A stretch of 64,000 nt of DNA from Gemmatimonadaceae bacterium (GTDB taxonomy: Bacteria; Gemmatimonadota; Gemmatimonadetes; Gemmatimonadales; Gemmatimonadaceae), in contig JADKJT010000001.1 in NCBI GenBank assembly GCA_016720905.1, positions 186,001 to 250,000 on the forward strand, given 5' to 3'. Shown here piece by piece: positions 35,238-43,116 of the stretch (positions are counted from its first letter, which is position 1; every line of letters starts with the position of its first letter). The notes beneath the pieces are model-generated. The model worked only from the letters and a program-made list of their open reading frames with translations, was not told the origin of the DNA and did not search any database. A program made the position numbers and the translations under genes.

Positions 35238-35773
35238 CGCGCGCCGTCACAGGGAGGACTTGGCTGATGCGCGGTCTCGGCGCGATTCTCGCCGGGTTGA
35301 TCATTGGCGCGATCGGCGGCGCGGCCGGCGTGACTCGACTGGAACCCGGACGCCCGGGACAAGCCGACTCGCTGCAGTTGATGCTGGATAGTCTGCGCCA
35401 GCAGAAAGCCAACGCGAACCCGCGCGAGCAGCGCCGAGCAGTGGACAGCGCCGATGCGGAACAGCGCGCCCAACGCATTGCCGACAGCACGGCGCTGGCG
35501 AACGATCCTGACGCCCCCGTCATTCCAGACGTGGTTTCTCTCGAAGAAGGGGCCGCACGGAACGCCATCGAGGCCGCCGGGTTGTCCGTAGGGACCGTCC
35601 AGTTCCGTGCCGCCCCGGCGGCAGCCGGCGTGGTAATCGCCATCTCACCGGCGGCGGGGCGCAAGGCTCGCGCGGGCACGGCCGTCAACCTGGTGCTCAG
35701 CGACGGCCGTTCGCCGCCGCCAGATTCCATCGATACCCTCGCAGTTCCGACTGCATTCACCCGCAAACCATGA
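35234..35773 (+). CDS. Single-PASTA-domain membrane protein
   Basis: A 179-residue protein with one membrane anchor (about 14-33), an Arg/Gln/Ala-rich helical stalk (45-92) and one PASTA domain (about 95-156: IPDVVSLEEGAARNAIEAAGLSVG to GTAVNLVLSDG). PASTA domains bind peptidoglycan fragments and are usually attached to Ser/Thr kinases or PBPs; here there is no kinase. It joins rsmB and rpe with ATGA overlaps at both ends, so it is expressed with them. In Firmicutes and Actinobacteria a PASTA kinase gene often sits between rsmB and rpe, so this may be a remnant or replacement of that gene. Confidence 0.85.
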   Translation: MTRAVTGRTWLMRGLGAILAGLIIGAIGGAAGVTRLEPGRPGQADSLQLMLDSLRQQKANANPREQRRAVDSADAEQRAQRIADSTALANDPDAPVIPDVVSLEEGAARNAIEAAGLSVGTVQFRAAPAAAGVVIAISPAAGRKARAGTAVNLVLSDGRSPPPDSIDTLAVPTAFTRKP

Positions 35774-36435
35774 CCGTTCGCATCGCGCCTTCGCTGCTGG
35801 CCTCCGATTTCTGTCGACTTGGCGCCGACATTGCCATGTGCGATGCCGGTGGCGCTGATTGGATTCACGTGGATGTGATGGACGGCCGCTTCGTGCCCTC
35901 GCTGTCGTTCGGTGCGAAGGTCATCGAGGCGGCGCGTCGATCGAGTGCGAACATCATCGACGTGCACCTGATGGTCGTCGAGCCTGAGCGCTACTTCGAT
36001 GAATTCGTGAAGGCGGGGGCCGATGTGCTGACCATCCACGCTGAGGCGGCTCCACACCTCGATCGCCAGCTCACCCGTATCAAGGAACTGGGATGCAAGG
36101 CGGGCGTCGCGCTCAATCCGGCCACGCCGCTGTCGGCCATCGAGGAGATCGTGCACATGCTCGACTTGCTGCTCATCATGAGTGTCAACCCGGGATACGG
36201 CGGGCAGAAGTTCATCGAGTACTCGATCGACAAGATCGAACGCGCACGGTTCCTGCTGGACCAGGCGGACAGCCCCGCCGCCCTCCAAGTGGACGGCGGC
36301 ATTTCACGAGAGACCATTGCGCGCTGCTGGCGCGCGGGCGCCGACACATTTGTCGCAGGCAATGCCATCTTTGCCGCGGCCAACCCGCAAGCAGAGATCG
36401 GGATCTTGCGCGGATTGTGCGCGGACAACGCGTGA
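35770..36435 (+). CDS. rpe: Ribulose-phosphate 3-epimerase
   Basis: A 221-residue TIM-barrel enzyme interconverting ribulose 5-phosphate and xylulose 5-phosphate. It has IAPSLLASDF, WIHVDVMDGRFVPSLSFG with the catalytic Asp, IDVHLMV with metal-binding His, LIMSVNPGYGGQKFI, LQVDGGI with the second catalytic Asp and FVAGNAIF binding phosphate. Length is normal. Its start overlaps the PASTA gene (ATGA), and the tlpA-like gene starts 10 bases after its stop. Confidence 0.96.
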   Translation: MTVRIAPSLLASDFCRLGADIAMCDAGGADWIHVDVMDGRFVPSLSFGAKVIEAARRSSANIIDVHLMVVEPERYFDEFVKAGADVLTIHAEAAPHLDRQLTRIKELGCKAGVALNPATPLSAIEEIVHMLDLLLIMSVNPGYGGQKFIEYSIDKIERARFLLDQADSPAALQVDGGISRETIARCWRAGADTFVAGNAIFAAANPQAEIGILRGLCADNA

Positions 36436-36445
36436 GGAAGACCCT

Positions 36446-36997
36446 ATGACAGCGAAACAGCAGTGGATGGTCGTGCTCACGGTGATCGCGGTGCTCACCG
36501 GTGGCGCGTGGGCGGCTACGCACTTTCTGGGCGACGAACTGACCACGGTGACCGTGGGGTCTGACGCGCCCGGATTTGCCGCGAAGACGCTGGATGCCGC
36601 GCCGCGGATGAAATCACTCACGGACTATCGTGGCGACGTGCTGCTGCTCAACGTCTGGGCGACGTACTGCATTCCCTGTCGCACCGAGATGCCCAGCATC
36701 GAAGCGTTGTACAAGGATTTCGCGTCCAAGGGACTCAAGGTGGTCGCTGTGAGCATCGATCAGGCAGGATTCGAGGAACAGATCCGCGAGTTCACGCGCG
36801 AACATGCGCTGACCTTTGAGATCCTGTACGATGACACCGGCGCGATTCAATCGATCTTCCGCACGGCTGGCGTGCCCGAGACGTTTGTGATCGGTCGCGA
36901 CGGGGTCATTCGCAAGCGGTGGATCGGGGCAGAAGACTGGAATTCGGCCACGAATCGCGCACTCATCACGCAACTGCTCGCCGAACCCAAGTCGTGA
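36446..36997 (+). CDS. TlpA/ResA-type thioredoxin-like protein, membrane-anchored
   Basis: A 183-residue periplasmic thiol-disulfide protein. A signal anchor (about 7-26) is followed by a thioredoxin fold with the reduced pair CIPC (75, 78) in NVWATYCIPCRTEMPSIEALY, the cis-Pro segment GVPETFVIGRDG and an inserted alpha/beta pair. It most resembles AhpC/TSA-redoxin fold ResA/TlpA proteins used in cytochrome c maturation or in reducing periplasmic disulfides. GAGGAAG provides a ribosome site. Its stop overlaps the tsaD start (TGATG). Confidence 0.88.
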   Translation: MTAKQQWMVVLTVIAVLTGGAWAATHFLGDELTTVTVGSDAPGFAAKTLDAAPRMKSLTDYRGDVLLLNVWATYCIPCRTEMPSIEALYKDFASKGLKVVAVSIDQAGFEEQIREFTREHALTFEILYDDTGAIQSIFRTAGVPETFVIGRDGVIRKRWIGAEDWNSATNRALITQLLAEPKS

Positions 36998-38091
36998 TGC
37001 GAGCGTCCCGGCGCTGCGTGCTGGGTATCGAGACCTCCTGCGACGAGACCTCGGCATCGGTGGTGACCGGTGATTCGACACACCCTGAACTGCGCTCGCT
37101 GGTGATCCTGTCACAGGATGTCCACCGGTTGTTTGGCGGGGTGGTGCCGGAAATCGCCAGTCGACAACACCTCGTGGGCATCGTGCCGACCGTGCAGGCC
37201 GCACTGGACGAGGCCGGTGTTACGCTTGATGATGTCGAGGCCATCGCGGTGACCCACGCGCCGGGGCTGGTCGGCGCGCTGCTGGTGGGCACGAGCTACG
37301 CCAAGGCGCTGGGGTATGCGTCCGGCGTTCCGGTGGTGCCGGTACATCATCTCGAGGGCCATCTGTTTGCGACGCTCCTTGAGCATCAGGAGGCGTCGCC
37401 ACCGTTCACGGCGTTGCTGGTCAGCGGCGGACACACCATGCTGCTCGATGTACCGGCGTGGGGCAGCTATCGGTTGCTGGGGCAGACGCGCGACGACGCC
37501 GCCGGTGAAGCCTTCGACAAAGTGGCGAAGCTGCTTGGACTGCCGTACCCGGGAGGGCGACCCCTCGAGGAACTGGCCCGCACCGTGGAGTCATCCACCG
37601 TCCGCTTTGTCCGGCCCATGGTTCGTGCCAAAGCGAAGCCGGGCGACGAAGACTACTTCGATCTCTCCTTCAGCGGCCTCAAGACGGCCGTACTGCTCGC
37701 GGTACGCGCCGCCGAGAAAGGGGGTACGTTGGAGACGTCACGCGCGTCGATTGCCAGGGCGTTTCAGGACGCGGTTGTCGACACGCTGGTCGAAAAGGTG
37801 GATCGTGCAGTGCGGTTGTATCGAAGAAAACGGGTGGTGCTTGGTGGCGGCGTCGCCTGCAACGTGGCGCTGCAAAGGGCCATGGGCGACCGACTGGAAC
37901 GTCGGGGCGGTCGGGTGTTTGCCCCGTCACCACGATTGGCGACCGACAACGCAGCCATGATCGCTGCCGCTGGGATGTTCCGCTTTGAATTGGGTGAACG
38001 GGCCGATCCGACGCTCACCGCGCACGCTTCGCTGCCTCTTCCCGGGCTCGCGCCCGCCACACTCCCGACGAACAACGCTCAGCACGCATGA
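36997..38091 (+). CDS. tsaD: tRNA N6-adenosine threonylcarbamoyltransferase
   Basis: A 364-residue ASKHA-fold enzyme that makes t6A37 in ANN-decoding tRNAs together with TsaB/C/E. VLGIETSCDETSASV opens the protein; the metal site HHLEGH (His 118, 122) and LVSGGHTML, AGEAFDKVAKLLGLPYPGG, ALAGG-like VVLGGGVACN and the late PRLATDNAAMIA follow. It overlaps tlpA at one end and lgt at the other. tsaB, tsaC and tsaE are not in the window. Confidence 0.96.
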   Translation: MRASRRCVLGIETSCDETSASVVTGDSTHPELRSLVILSQDVHRLFGGVVPEIASRQHLVGIVPTVQAALDEAGVTLDDVEAIAVTHAPGLVGALLVGTSYAKALGYASGVPVVPVHHLEGHLFATLLEHQEASPPFTALLVSGGHTMLLDVPAWGSYRLLGQTRDDAAGEAFDKVAKLLGLPYPGGRPLEELARTVESSTVRFVRPMVRAKAKPGDEDYFDLSFSGLKTAVLLAVRAAEKGGTLETSRASIARAFQDAVVDTLVEKVDRAVRLYRRKRVVLGGGVACNVALQRAMGDRLERRGGRVFAPSPRLATDNAAMIAAAGMFRFELGERADPTLTAHASLPLPGLAPATLPTNNAQHA

Positions 38092-38918
38092 ATCCGAACG
38101 GCATTCTCCATCATCCGACGGTGTTTCACCTCGGCCCCATCGAACTGACCGGCTTTGGCCTCGCGGTGCTTGCCGGATTCGCCATCGCGCAGATCATCTG
38201 CCAGCGAGAGCTCTGGCGACGCGGTCAGGACGCCGAGTCGGACGCGATCGCCGACGTGGTCATGGCCGCGCTGGTCGGAACGCTGATCGGCGCGAAGACG
38301 TACTACGTGGTCCTCTCCGGTGATCCCAGCGCCTTTTTCAGTCGCGGTGGGTTTGTGTTCTGGGGTGGGTTCATGGGCGCGGTCACACTGTGCTGGGCGA
38401 CTATCACATACAAGAAGCTCAGTTTCCTGCGGATCGCCGACGTTGCCGGCATCGCCATCGCCGCGGGCTACTCGGTGGGGCGCTCCGGGTGCTGGGCGGT
38501 GGGTGACGATTATGGGCGTCCCTGGACGGGCTTCCTGGCCACGCGATTCCCCGAAGGAGCGCCACCATCGACCGTCTCCGTCATGAGTTCGCAGTTCGGC
38601 GTCCAGTTTCCGGCTGGTACCCCGCCCGACACGGTGATCGCGGTGCATCCGACGCAGTTGTACGAAGTCGTGCTTGGTTTCGTCATGTTCGCCGTGCTCT
38701 GGCGGTTTCGTAAGCACGCGCATCGGGAAGGGTGGCTGTTTGGCGTCTGGTGCCTGTTGGCCGGTATTGAGCGCTTCGTCATTGAGTTCTTTCGTGCCAA
38801 GGACGACCGGCTCACGGCCGGTCTCACGACGGCACAGATCATCGCCATCTCCGTCTTTACCGTGGGGATCGGCCTGTTGTTGGCTCGACGGAGACGCGGG
38901 ACGCCGCTGGCCGCGTAG
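38088..38918 (+). CDS. lgt: Prolipoprotein diacylglyceryl transferase, Lgt-like
   Basis: A 276-residue polytopic inner-membrane protein with about seven hydrophobic segments. It carries the Lgt signature region GRSGCWAVGDDYGRP, the GGFMGAV helix and HPTQLYE late in the protein. Lgt adds diacylglycerol to the lipobox Cys of preprolipoproteins. The signature deviates from the usual GR.GNF or GRIGCF.NGCCYG form, but the Arg, Gly and Pro positions match, as in other divergent Lgt members. Last gene of the long overlapped series; its start overlaps tsaD (ATGA). Confidence 0.87.
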   Translation: MNPNGILHHPTVFHLGPIELTGFGLAVLAGFAIAQIICQRELWRRGQDAESDAIADVVMAALVGTLIGAKTYYVVLSGDPSAFFSRGGFVFWGGFMGAVTLCWATITYKKLSFLRIADVAGIAIAAGYSVGRSGCWAVGDDYGRPWTGFLATRFPEGAPPSTVSVMSSQFGVQFPAGTPPDTVIAVHPTQLYEVVLGFVMFAVLWRFRKHAHREGWLFGVWCLLAGIERFVIEFFRAKDDRLTAGLTTAQIIAISVFTVGIGLLLARRRRGTPLAA

Positions 38919-38945
38919 GGCGGTACCCGAGTGCCGTACTCCCTA

Positions 38946-38975
38946 TTGCCCATTCGTACCGACTCTGTGTATACT
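38946..38975 (+). promoter_or_regulatory. feo promoter (TTGCCC-18-TATACT)
   Basis: TTGCCC (38946-38951) and TATACT (38970-38975) are separated by 18 bases and place a transcription start near 38982, just before the Fur-like palindrome. It is one of the few promoters here with a recognisable -35 element. Confidence 0.5.
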
Positions 38976-38988
38976 CCATCACACGCTT

Positions 38989-39003
38989 TGAGAACCATTC
39001 TCA
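38989..39003 (+). promoter_or_regulatory. Fur-box-like operator of the feo operon
   Basis: TGAGAACCATTCTCA is a perfect 6-3-6 palindrome and differs in one central base from the classical Fur-binding core TGAGAATCATTCTCA. It begins 14 bases downstream of the -10 element and ends nine bases before the feoA GTG, where bound Fe-Fur would block transcription. Confidence 0.7.
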
Positions 39004-39012
39004 TCTAACGCC

Positions 39013-39297
39013 GTGGCCGCTCATCTTCCTACCATCGACCAGCAGACTCAGCCAGCCGCGCAGCGTACCTGCGCGTTGGCGTCGTGCCGTCCAGGAAGTC
39101 GGGCAACCGTGGTGGACATTGGGTGCGCCACCGACGAAGCGTGCCGACTTCGCGCGCTGGGACTCTGTGAAGGAACCGATGTCAGCGTCATCGACGCTCG
39201 GCATGCGATGCTGCTGGATGTTCGCGGCACGCGCCTCGCTCTGGGCTCTGCGCTCACAGCCGGCATCACGGTCCAGCCGATCTCGGCGCGCGGCTGA
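39013..39297 (+). CDS. feoA: FeoA-like ferrous iron transport protein
   Basis: A 94-residue protein with an SH3-like beta-barrel FeoA domain (about 35-94): VVDIGCATDEACRLRALGLCEGTDVSVID then VRGTRLALGSALTAGITVQPI. The family assists FeoB, probably by contacting its cytosolic domain. The first 30 residues are an extension with two Cys (CALASC). The GTG start follows the Fur-like palindrome by nine bases. feoB follows after 10 bases, so the two form one iron-controlled operon. Confidence 0.88.
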   Translation: MAAHLPTIDQQTQPAAQRTCALASCRPGSRATVVDIGCATDEACRLRALGLCEGTDVSVIDARHAMLLDVRGTRLALGSALTAGITVQPISARG

Positions 39298-39307
39298 CGC
39301 TCGTTGA

Positions 39308-41557
39308 GTGGATCAGGCGGGGAGCCAACCCCTGCAAGATGTCCACACCGCCGCGCCCTGCCGCCCAACGGTCGTGAGTTCGATTCAGACACCCCATTTC
39401 GTGGCTGACGACGACGATTCCGTCGGCACGCCCCGGCCCGCGCGTGAAGCACTGCGCGTGGCCATCATCGGCAATCCGAACACCGGCAAGACGACGCTGT
39501 TCAATGCGCTCACCGGCCTGCGTCAACGGGTCGGGAATTTTGCCGGCGTCACGGTCGAACGCATCGAAGGGACGTTCAAGGGGCCGGACAGTCGCCGCTT
39601 CGTTGTCCTGGACCTCCCTGGCAGCTATTCGCTATCGGCCGGTTCACCCGACGAGCGCATCGCTCTTGAGGTGCTGCTGGGTCGCGACCATGACCGCTGG
39701 CGCCCCGACGTCGTGTTGGTGGTCGTCGATGCCGTGCATCTTGAGCGCAATTTGTTTCTCGCCAGTCAGGTCATCGAGTTGGGCGTTCCGGTCGTGATTG
39801 CGCTCAACCAGTTCGACGTGGCGGAATCGCTTGGCGTGCGCATCGATGTGCCCGAGTTGATTCACGAATTGGGTGTCCCGATCGTGCCGACGGTGGCAAT
39901 TCGAGGCGAAGGGATTGAGCCGGTGAAACGCGCCCTGCTCACGGCCGCAACACTTCCAGCACCGTCGCGCCGCTTTGCGCTTCCGGACATGGCGCAGTCC
40001 GCACTTGAACCGCTGGTGGCGTGCCTGGTGGCGGACGGTCTGCCGGAGATCGCCGCGCATATGGAAGCCATGCGGTTGCTGGGCGTCGACAAACCCGAGG
40101 CGCATGTCGCCAGGGTTCCGGGGATTGCGGCCGCCATCGCCAGCGCAGTCTCCGACCTCGAGCGCGCCGGCTTCGTCCCCGGACGCTTCGAAGCGGAAAC
40201 GCGCTACGCATGGATTGCACAGGTGCTCTCGCGCACCGTCACGCGTCGCGTCAACGCCCTCCGTACATCCAGCGATCGCATCGATGCGATCGTTCTGCAT
40301 CGCGTGTGGGGTCCGTTGGTCTTTCTTGTCCTGATGGTGATCGTCTTTCAGGCGGTCTTCTCATGGGCGACCCCGCTGATGGACGGCATCCAGTCGCTAA
40401 TCGCTTTCGGCGGTCACGCCATTGGCGGACGACTGCCGCCGGGTGATCTGCAGAGTCTTGTCGTCGACGGCGTGTTTGCCGGCGTCGGTTCCGTACTGGT
40501 CTTCCTGCCACAGATCGCGATCCTGTTCGCGTTTATCGGAGTGTTGGAGCATTCCGGTTACATGGCGCGCGCCGCCTATCTGATGGACCGTGTCATGCGT
40601 CGTGTTGGGCTGCACGGCAAGAGCTTCATCCCCATGCTCTCCGGCTATGCGTGCGCGGTGCCCGGCATCATGGCGACGCGCACCATCGAGGATCCGAAGG
40701 ACCGGCTGGCAACGATCCTGGTCGTGCCGCTGATGAGTTGTTCCGCGCGGCTGCCGGTGTATACGCTCCTCATCGGCGCCTTCGTCCCGCCCACGGTGCT
40801 GTTGCCCGGATTCACGCTGCAGGGCGCGACGATGCTCGTCATGTACTTGCTGGGAACGATCGTCGCGCTCATGGTCGCGGCGGTCTTCAAGCGTACGCTC
40901 CTGAAGGGCCCGGCGCGACCGATGATCCTCGAGCTGCCCCCGTATCGCTGGCCCAGCGTGAAATCACTGGGCGTGTCGGTGGCACAACGCTGCCAGCTCT
41001 TTCTCCGTCGCGCGGGCACGGTGATTCTCTCCCTGTCGATCCTGCTCTGGGCGCTGGCGACGTATCCCAAGGCGCCACCGGACGCGGCGCTGTCGACGGT
41101 GGCACAGCAGGAACAGCAGCTCGGCCACTCGATGCTGGGGCGGATGGGCCACGCCATTGAACCCCTGGTGCGACCGCTGGGGTACGACTGGAAGATCGGC
41201 GTGTCCATCGTCTCCAGTTTTGCCGCGCGGGAGGTGTTCGTTTCCACCATGAGCACCATCTATGGTGTCGGCGACGTGGGTGACAGTGAGCGCGCGTTGC
41301 AGTCACGACTGGTGGAGGAGCGCCACCCCGTCACCGGTGCGCGGGTGTACACGCCACTCATCGCGGTTGGTTTGATGGTGTTCTACGTCTTCGCCCTGAT
41401 GTGTATCAGCACCATCGCCGTTACGGTGCGCGAGGCCGGCGGCGGACGGATCGGTTGGGGGTGGGCGGGATTGCAATTCACGTACATGTTGGCGCTGGCC
41501 TATGGCGCGGCGTGGACGGTGTACGCGGGTGGACGCGCCCTTGGTTTCGGAGGTTAA
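39308..41557 (+). CDS. feoB: Ferrous iron transport protein B
   Basis: A 749-residue protein with a cytosolic G domain and a polytopic membrane part. G1 is GNPNTGKT at about 55-62, G3 VLDLPGSYSL, and G4 NQFD; a helical GDI region follows. Two Gate-type membrane regions fill residues 330-745, with LSGYACAVPGIMATRTIEDPKDR and the later FAAREVFVSTMSTIYGV. It imports Fe(II). GTG 39308 gives an N-terminal extension of 45 residues before the G domain; an internal GTG at 39374 would shorten it. The small Cys-rich gene follows after two bases. Confidence 0.95.
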   Translation: MDQAGSQPLQDVHTAAPCRPTVVSSIQTPHFVADDDDSVGTPRPAREALRVAIIGNPNTGKTTLFNALTGLRQRVGNFAGVTVERIEGTFKGPDSRRFVVLDLPGSYSLSAGSPDERIALEVLLGRDHDRWRPDVVLVVVDAVHLERNLFLASQVIELGVPVVIALNQFDVAESLGVRIDVPELIHELGVPIVPTVAIRGEGIEPVKRALLTAATLPAPSRRFALPDMAQSALEPLVACLVADGLPEIAAHMEAMRLLGVDKPEAHVARVPGIAAAIASAVSDLERAGFVPGRFEAETRYAWIAQVLSRTVTRRVNALRTSSDRIDAIVLHRVWGPLVFLVLMVIVFQAVFSWATPLMDGIQSLIAFGGHAIGGRLPPGDLQSLVVDGVFAGVGSVLVFLPQIAILFAFIGVLEHSGYMARAAYLMDRVMRRVGLHGKSFIPMLSGYACAVPGIMATRTIEDPKDRLATILVVPLMSCSARLPVYTLLIGAFVPPTVLLPGFTLQGATMLVMYLLGTIVALMVAAVFKRTLLKGPARPMILELPPYRWPSVKSLGVSVAQRCQLFLRRAGTVILSLSILLWALATYPKAPPDAALSTVAQQEQQLGHSMLGRMGHAIEPLVRPLGYDWKIGVSIVSSFAAREVFVSTMSTIYGVGDVGDSERALQSRLVEERHPVTGARVYTPLIAVGLMVFYVFALMCISTIAVTVREAGGGRIGWGWAGLQFTYMLALAYGAAWTVYAGGRALGFGG

Positions 41558-41559
41558 CC

Positions 41560-41691
41560 GTGCAGACGCTCATCGTACTTGCTGTGGTGGCGCTGGCCGC
41601 ATTGGCGGTGGCGCGACGGATCTGGAAAGCGGTACAGGCGGCGCGGAAGCCGGCGGGTGGGTGCGGATCGGACTGCGGGTGTGATCACTGA
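41560..41691 (+). CDS. FeoB-associated Cys-rich membrane protein
   Basis: A 43-residue protein with one membrane helix (residues 3-19, LIVLAVVALAALAVARR) and a short Cys-rich C-terminus GGCGSDCGCDH. This matches the FeoB-associated Cys-rich family (FeoC-like or p12-type), found directly after feoB in many bacteria. It starts two bases after the feoB stop with GTG. The three Cys and terminal His may bind iron on the cytosolic side. Its stop lies in a hairpin shared with the convergent gene. Confidence 0.85.
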   Translation: MQTLIVLAVVALAALAVARRIWKAVQAARKPAGGCGSDCGCDH

Positions 41692-41699
41692 CGTGATCA
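41682..41699. terminator. Hairpin between convergent feo operon and 41711 gene
   Basis: TGATCAC (41682-41688) and GTGATCA (41693-41699) form a perfect 7-bp stem with a TGAC loop that contains part of the stop codon. Location between convergent genes suggests a bidirectional terminator, though no U-tract is present. Confidence 0.45.
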
Positions 41700-41710
41700 G
41701 GTGTCCGCCG

Positions 41711-42427
41711 TCAGCTGCCCAATAGAACGGCCGCGTCTTTCCAACTCTCGTCGGCCGAGGCGAACACCTCGCGCACGGAATCCACCCATCGCCGCCAGTC
41801 CGACAGTCGCGTGTCGGGGGCACTGCCACTGAGAGCATCGGCGGCGAGACCCATCCGGGCCAACGCGAGGAAGAGTGGCTCGGCATACTCCTCAAGCACG
41901 GCTTCGATCGCGCGCTGCTGCGGGATGTCGGTGGGCGCGCGCACCGCGGCCAACTCCGCCAACACTCTCGACATCGACTCGGTCAGTCGCGACGCGTCCA
42001 TCAGCGTCACCTGCCGCAATGGATCACTGATACCTTCAATCGCCCGTCGCGCCGACAAGAGCGGCGCAAACCACGCGTCGTGCGCGGCGCCGGGCGTCCC
42101 GCGTAACGATCCGAGTGCGCGCAGCCCGCGCGTCAGTTCCGGCATGGCGCAGGCCCGGTCCATCAACTGCCCCCCCAACGCTCGCAACGACTCATCACCG
42201 GTCAGATCAAGGACATCACCACTGGCCAGGTAGAGCGTCAGCTGAGAGGCGGTTTGTGAGAGACCGTCGATGCCTTCCAGGGCCAGCCGCCATGGCGCCG
42301 CGCGCGTCCACCCGATCACCAGCGCGTGATCCTCAAGCTCCAGTGTCGCCGGGGCGTCGATCTCCCGCCCCTGCACTATGCCGACAACGCGCGCCGCTGC
42401 GTGCGGCCACTCTCCGGGCGACGTCAT
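41711..42427 (-). CDS. Hypothetical protein, 238 residues
   Basis: Not recognised. The first 75 residues read as a small beta-barrel (ARVVGIVQGREIDAPATLELEDHALVIGW, LTLYLASGDVLDLTGD), perhaps PH-like; the remaining 160 are helical, with acidic and Arg-rich segments and no signal peptide or membrane span. It overlaps the start of no gene downstream but its own start overlaps the HAD phosphatase stop by four bases (ATGA), so it is the third gene of an EamA-HAD-hypothetical operon. Function is open. Confidence 0.75.
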   Translation of the reverse strand: MTSPGEWPHAAARVVGIVQGREIDAPATLELEDHALVIGWTRAAPWRLALEGIDGLSQTASQLTLYLASGDVLDLTGDESLRALGGQLMDRACAMPELTRGLRALGSLRGTPGAAHDAWFAPLLSARRAIEGISDPLRQVTLMDASRLTESMSRVLAELAAVRAPTDIPQQRAIEAVLEEYAEPLFLALARMGLAADALSGSAPDTRLSDWRRWVDSVREVFASADESWKDAAVLLGS

Positions 42428-43116
42428 CCGCCGAGAATGGCGGCCAGCACCGCGTCCGTGTCCTCGAGCGTCTCGAACACCGCGGCGGGATGGTGCGCGG
42501 CAAGGTCATCCACGCTGTAACGCCCGGTCGCCACGCCGATCGCGCGCACGCCCAATGCACGGCCGCAGTGAATATCCGCCGGCGTATCGCCAATGATCAC
42601 CATCCGGTCACCCGACATGGCCGTTCCGAGGAATTGCTCGGCCCGCAACTGCGCGACGACCGGCAGTTGAGGACGCTCCTCGTGGTCGCTGCCAAACGCA
42701 TTCACGCGAAATCGGGCAAAATCCACACCCACTGCCCGCAGTTTTCGGCGGGCACCGGGTTCGATGTTGCCGGTGAGCAATCCCATGGTGGCGCGCGCCT
42801 GTGATTCGACGGCATCAAGGAGCGGCTGGACGCCGGCACACAATCGCGACGTCGCGGCGTCGCGTTCCAACTCGAGATCCAACCGCTGGACGTAGGCCTG
42901 CAACACGTCGTCCATGCGGGCCGTGATCTGCTCATCCTCGAAGCCGGCGCCGCGCATCTGTTCACGGGCAATCTGCTTGTCGGTCTTCCCGTCGTACCGG
43001 TACGTGGGATCACCGTGCCGGCCGAAGATCTCGAACAACGCGCCTTCCATGGCACGACGTCCCGCCCCGTCGGTCCAGAGGAGGGTGCCATCGATATCGA
43101 AGAGTACAAGCTTCAC
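42424..43116 (-). CDS. HAD superfamily hydrolase (phosphoglycolate phosphatase-like)
   Basis: A 230-residue phosphatase with the four HAD motifs: VLFDIDGTLL with nucleophile Asp 7, a Thr in GLLTGN (motif II), Lys in the FARFRV-K/AFGSDHEER region and the acidic pair in VIIGDTPADIHCG. The alpha-helical cap between motifs I and II is of the C1 type, as in phosphoglycolate phosphatase and beta-phosphoglucomutase. GTG 43116 is preceded by the EamA stop with overlap GTGA. Substrate not known; glycolate genes elsewhere in the window make phosphoglycolate one idea. Confidence 0.85.
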   Translation of the reverse strand: MKLVLFDIDGTLLWTDGAGRRAMEGALFEIFGRHGDPTYRYDGKTDKQIAREQMRGAGFEDEQITARMDDVLQAYVQRLDLELERDAATSRLCAGVQPLLDAVESQARATMGLLTGNIEPGARRKLRAVGVDFARFRVNAFGSDHEERPQLPVVAQLRAEQFLGTAMSGDRMVIIGDTPADIHCGRALGVRAIGVATGRYSVDDLAAHHPAAVFETLEDTDAVLAAILGG

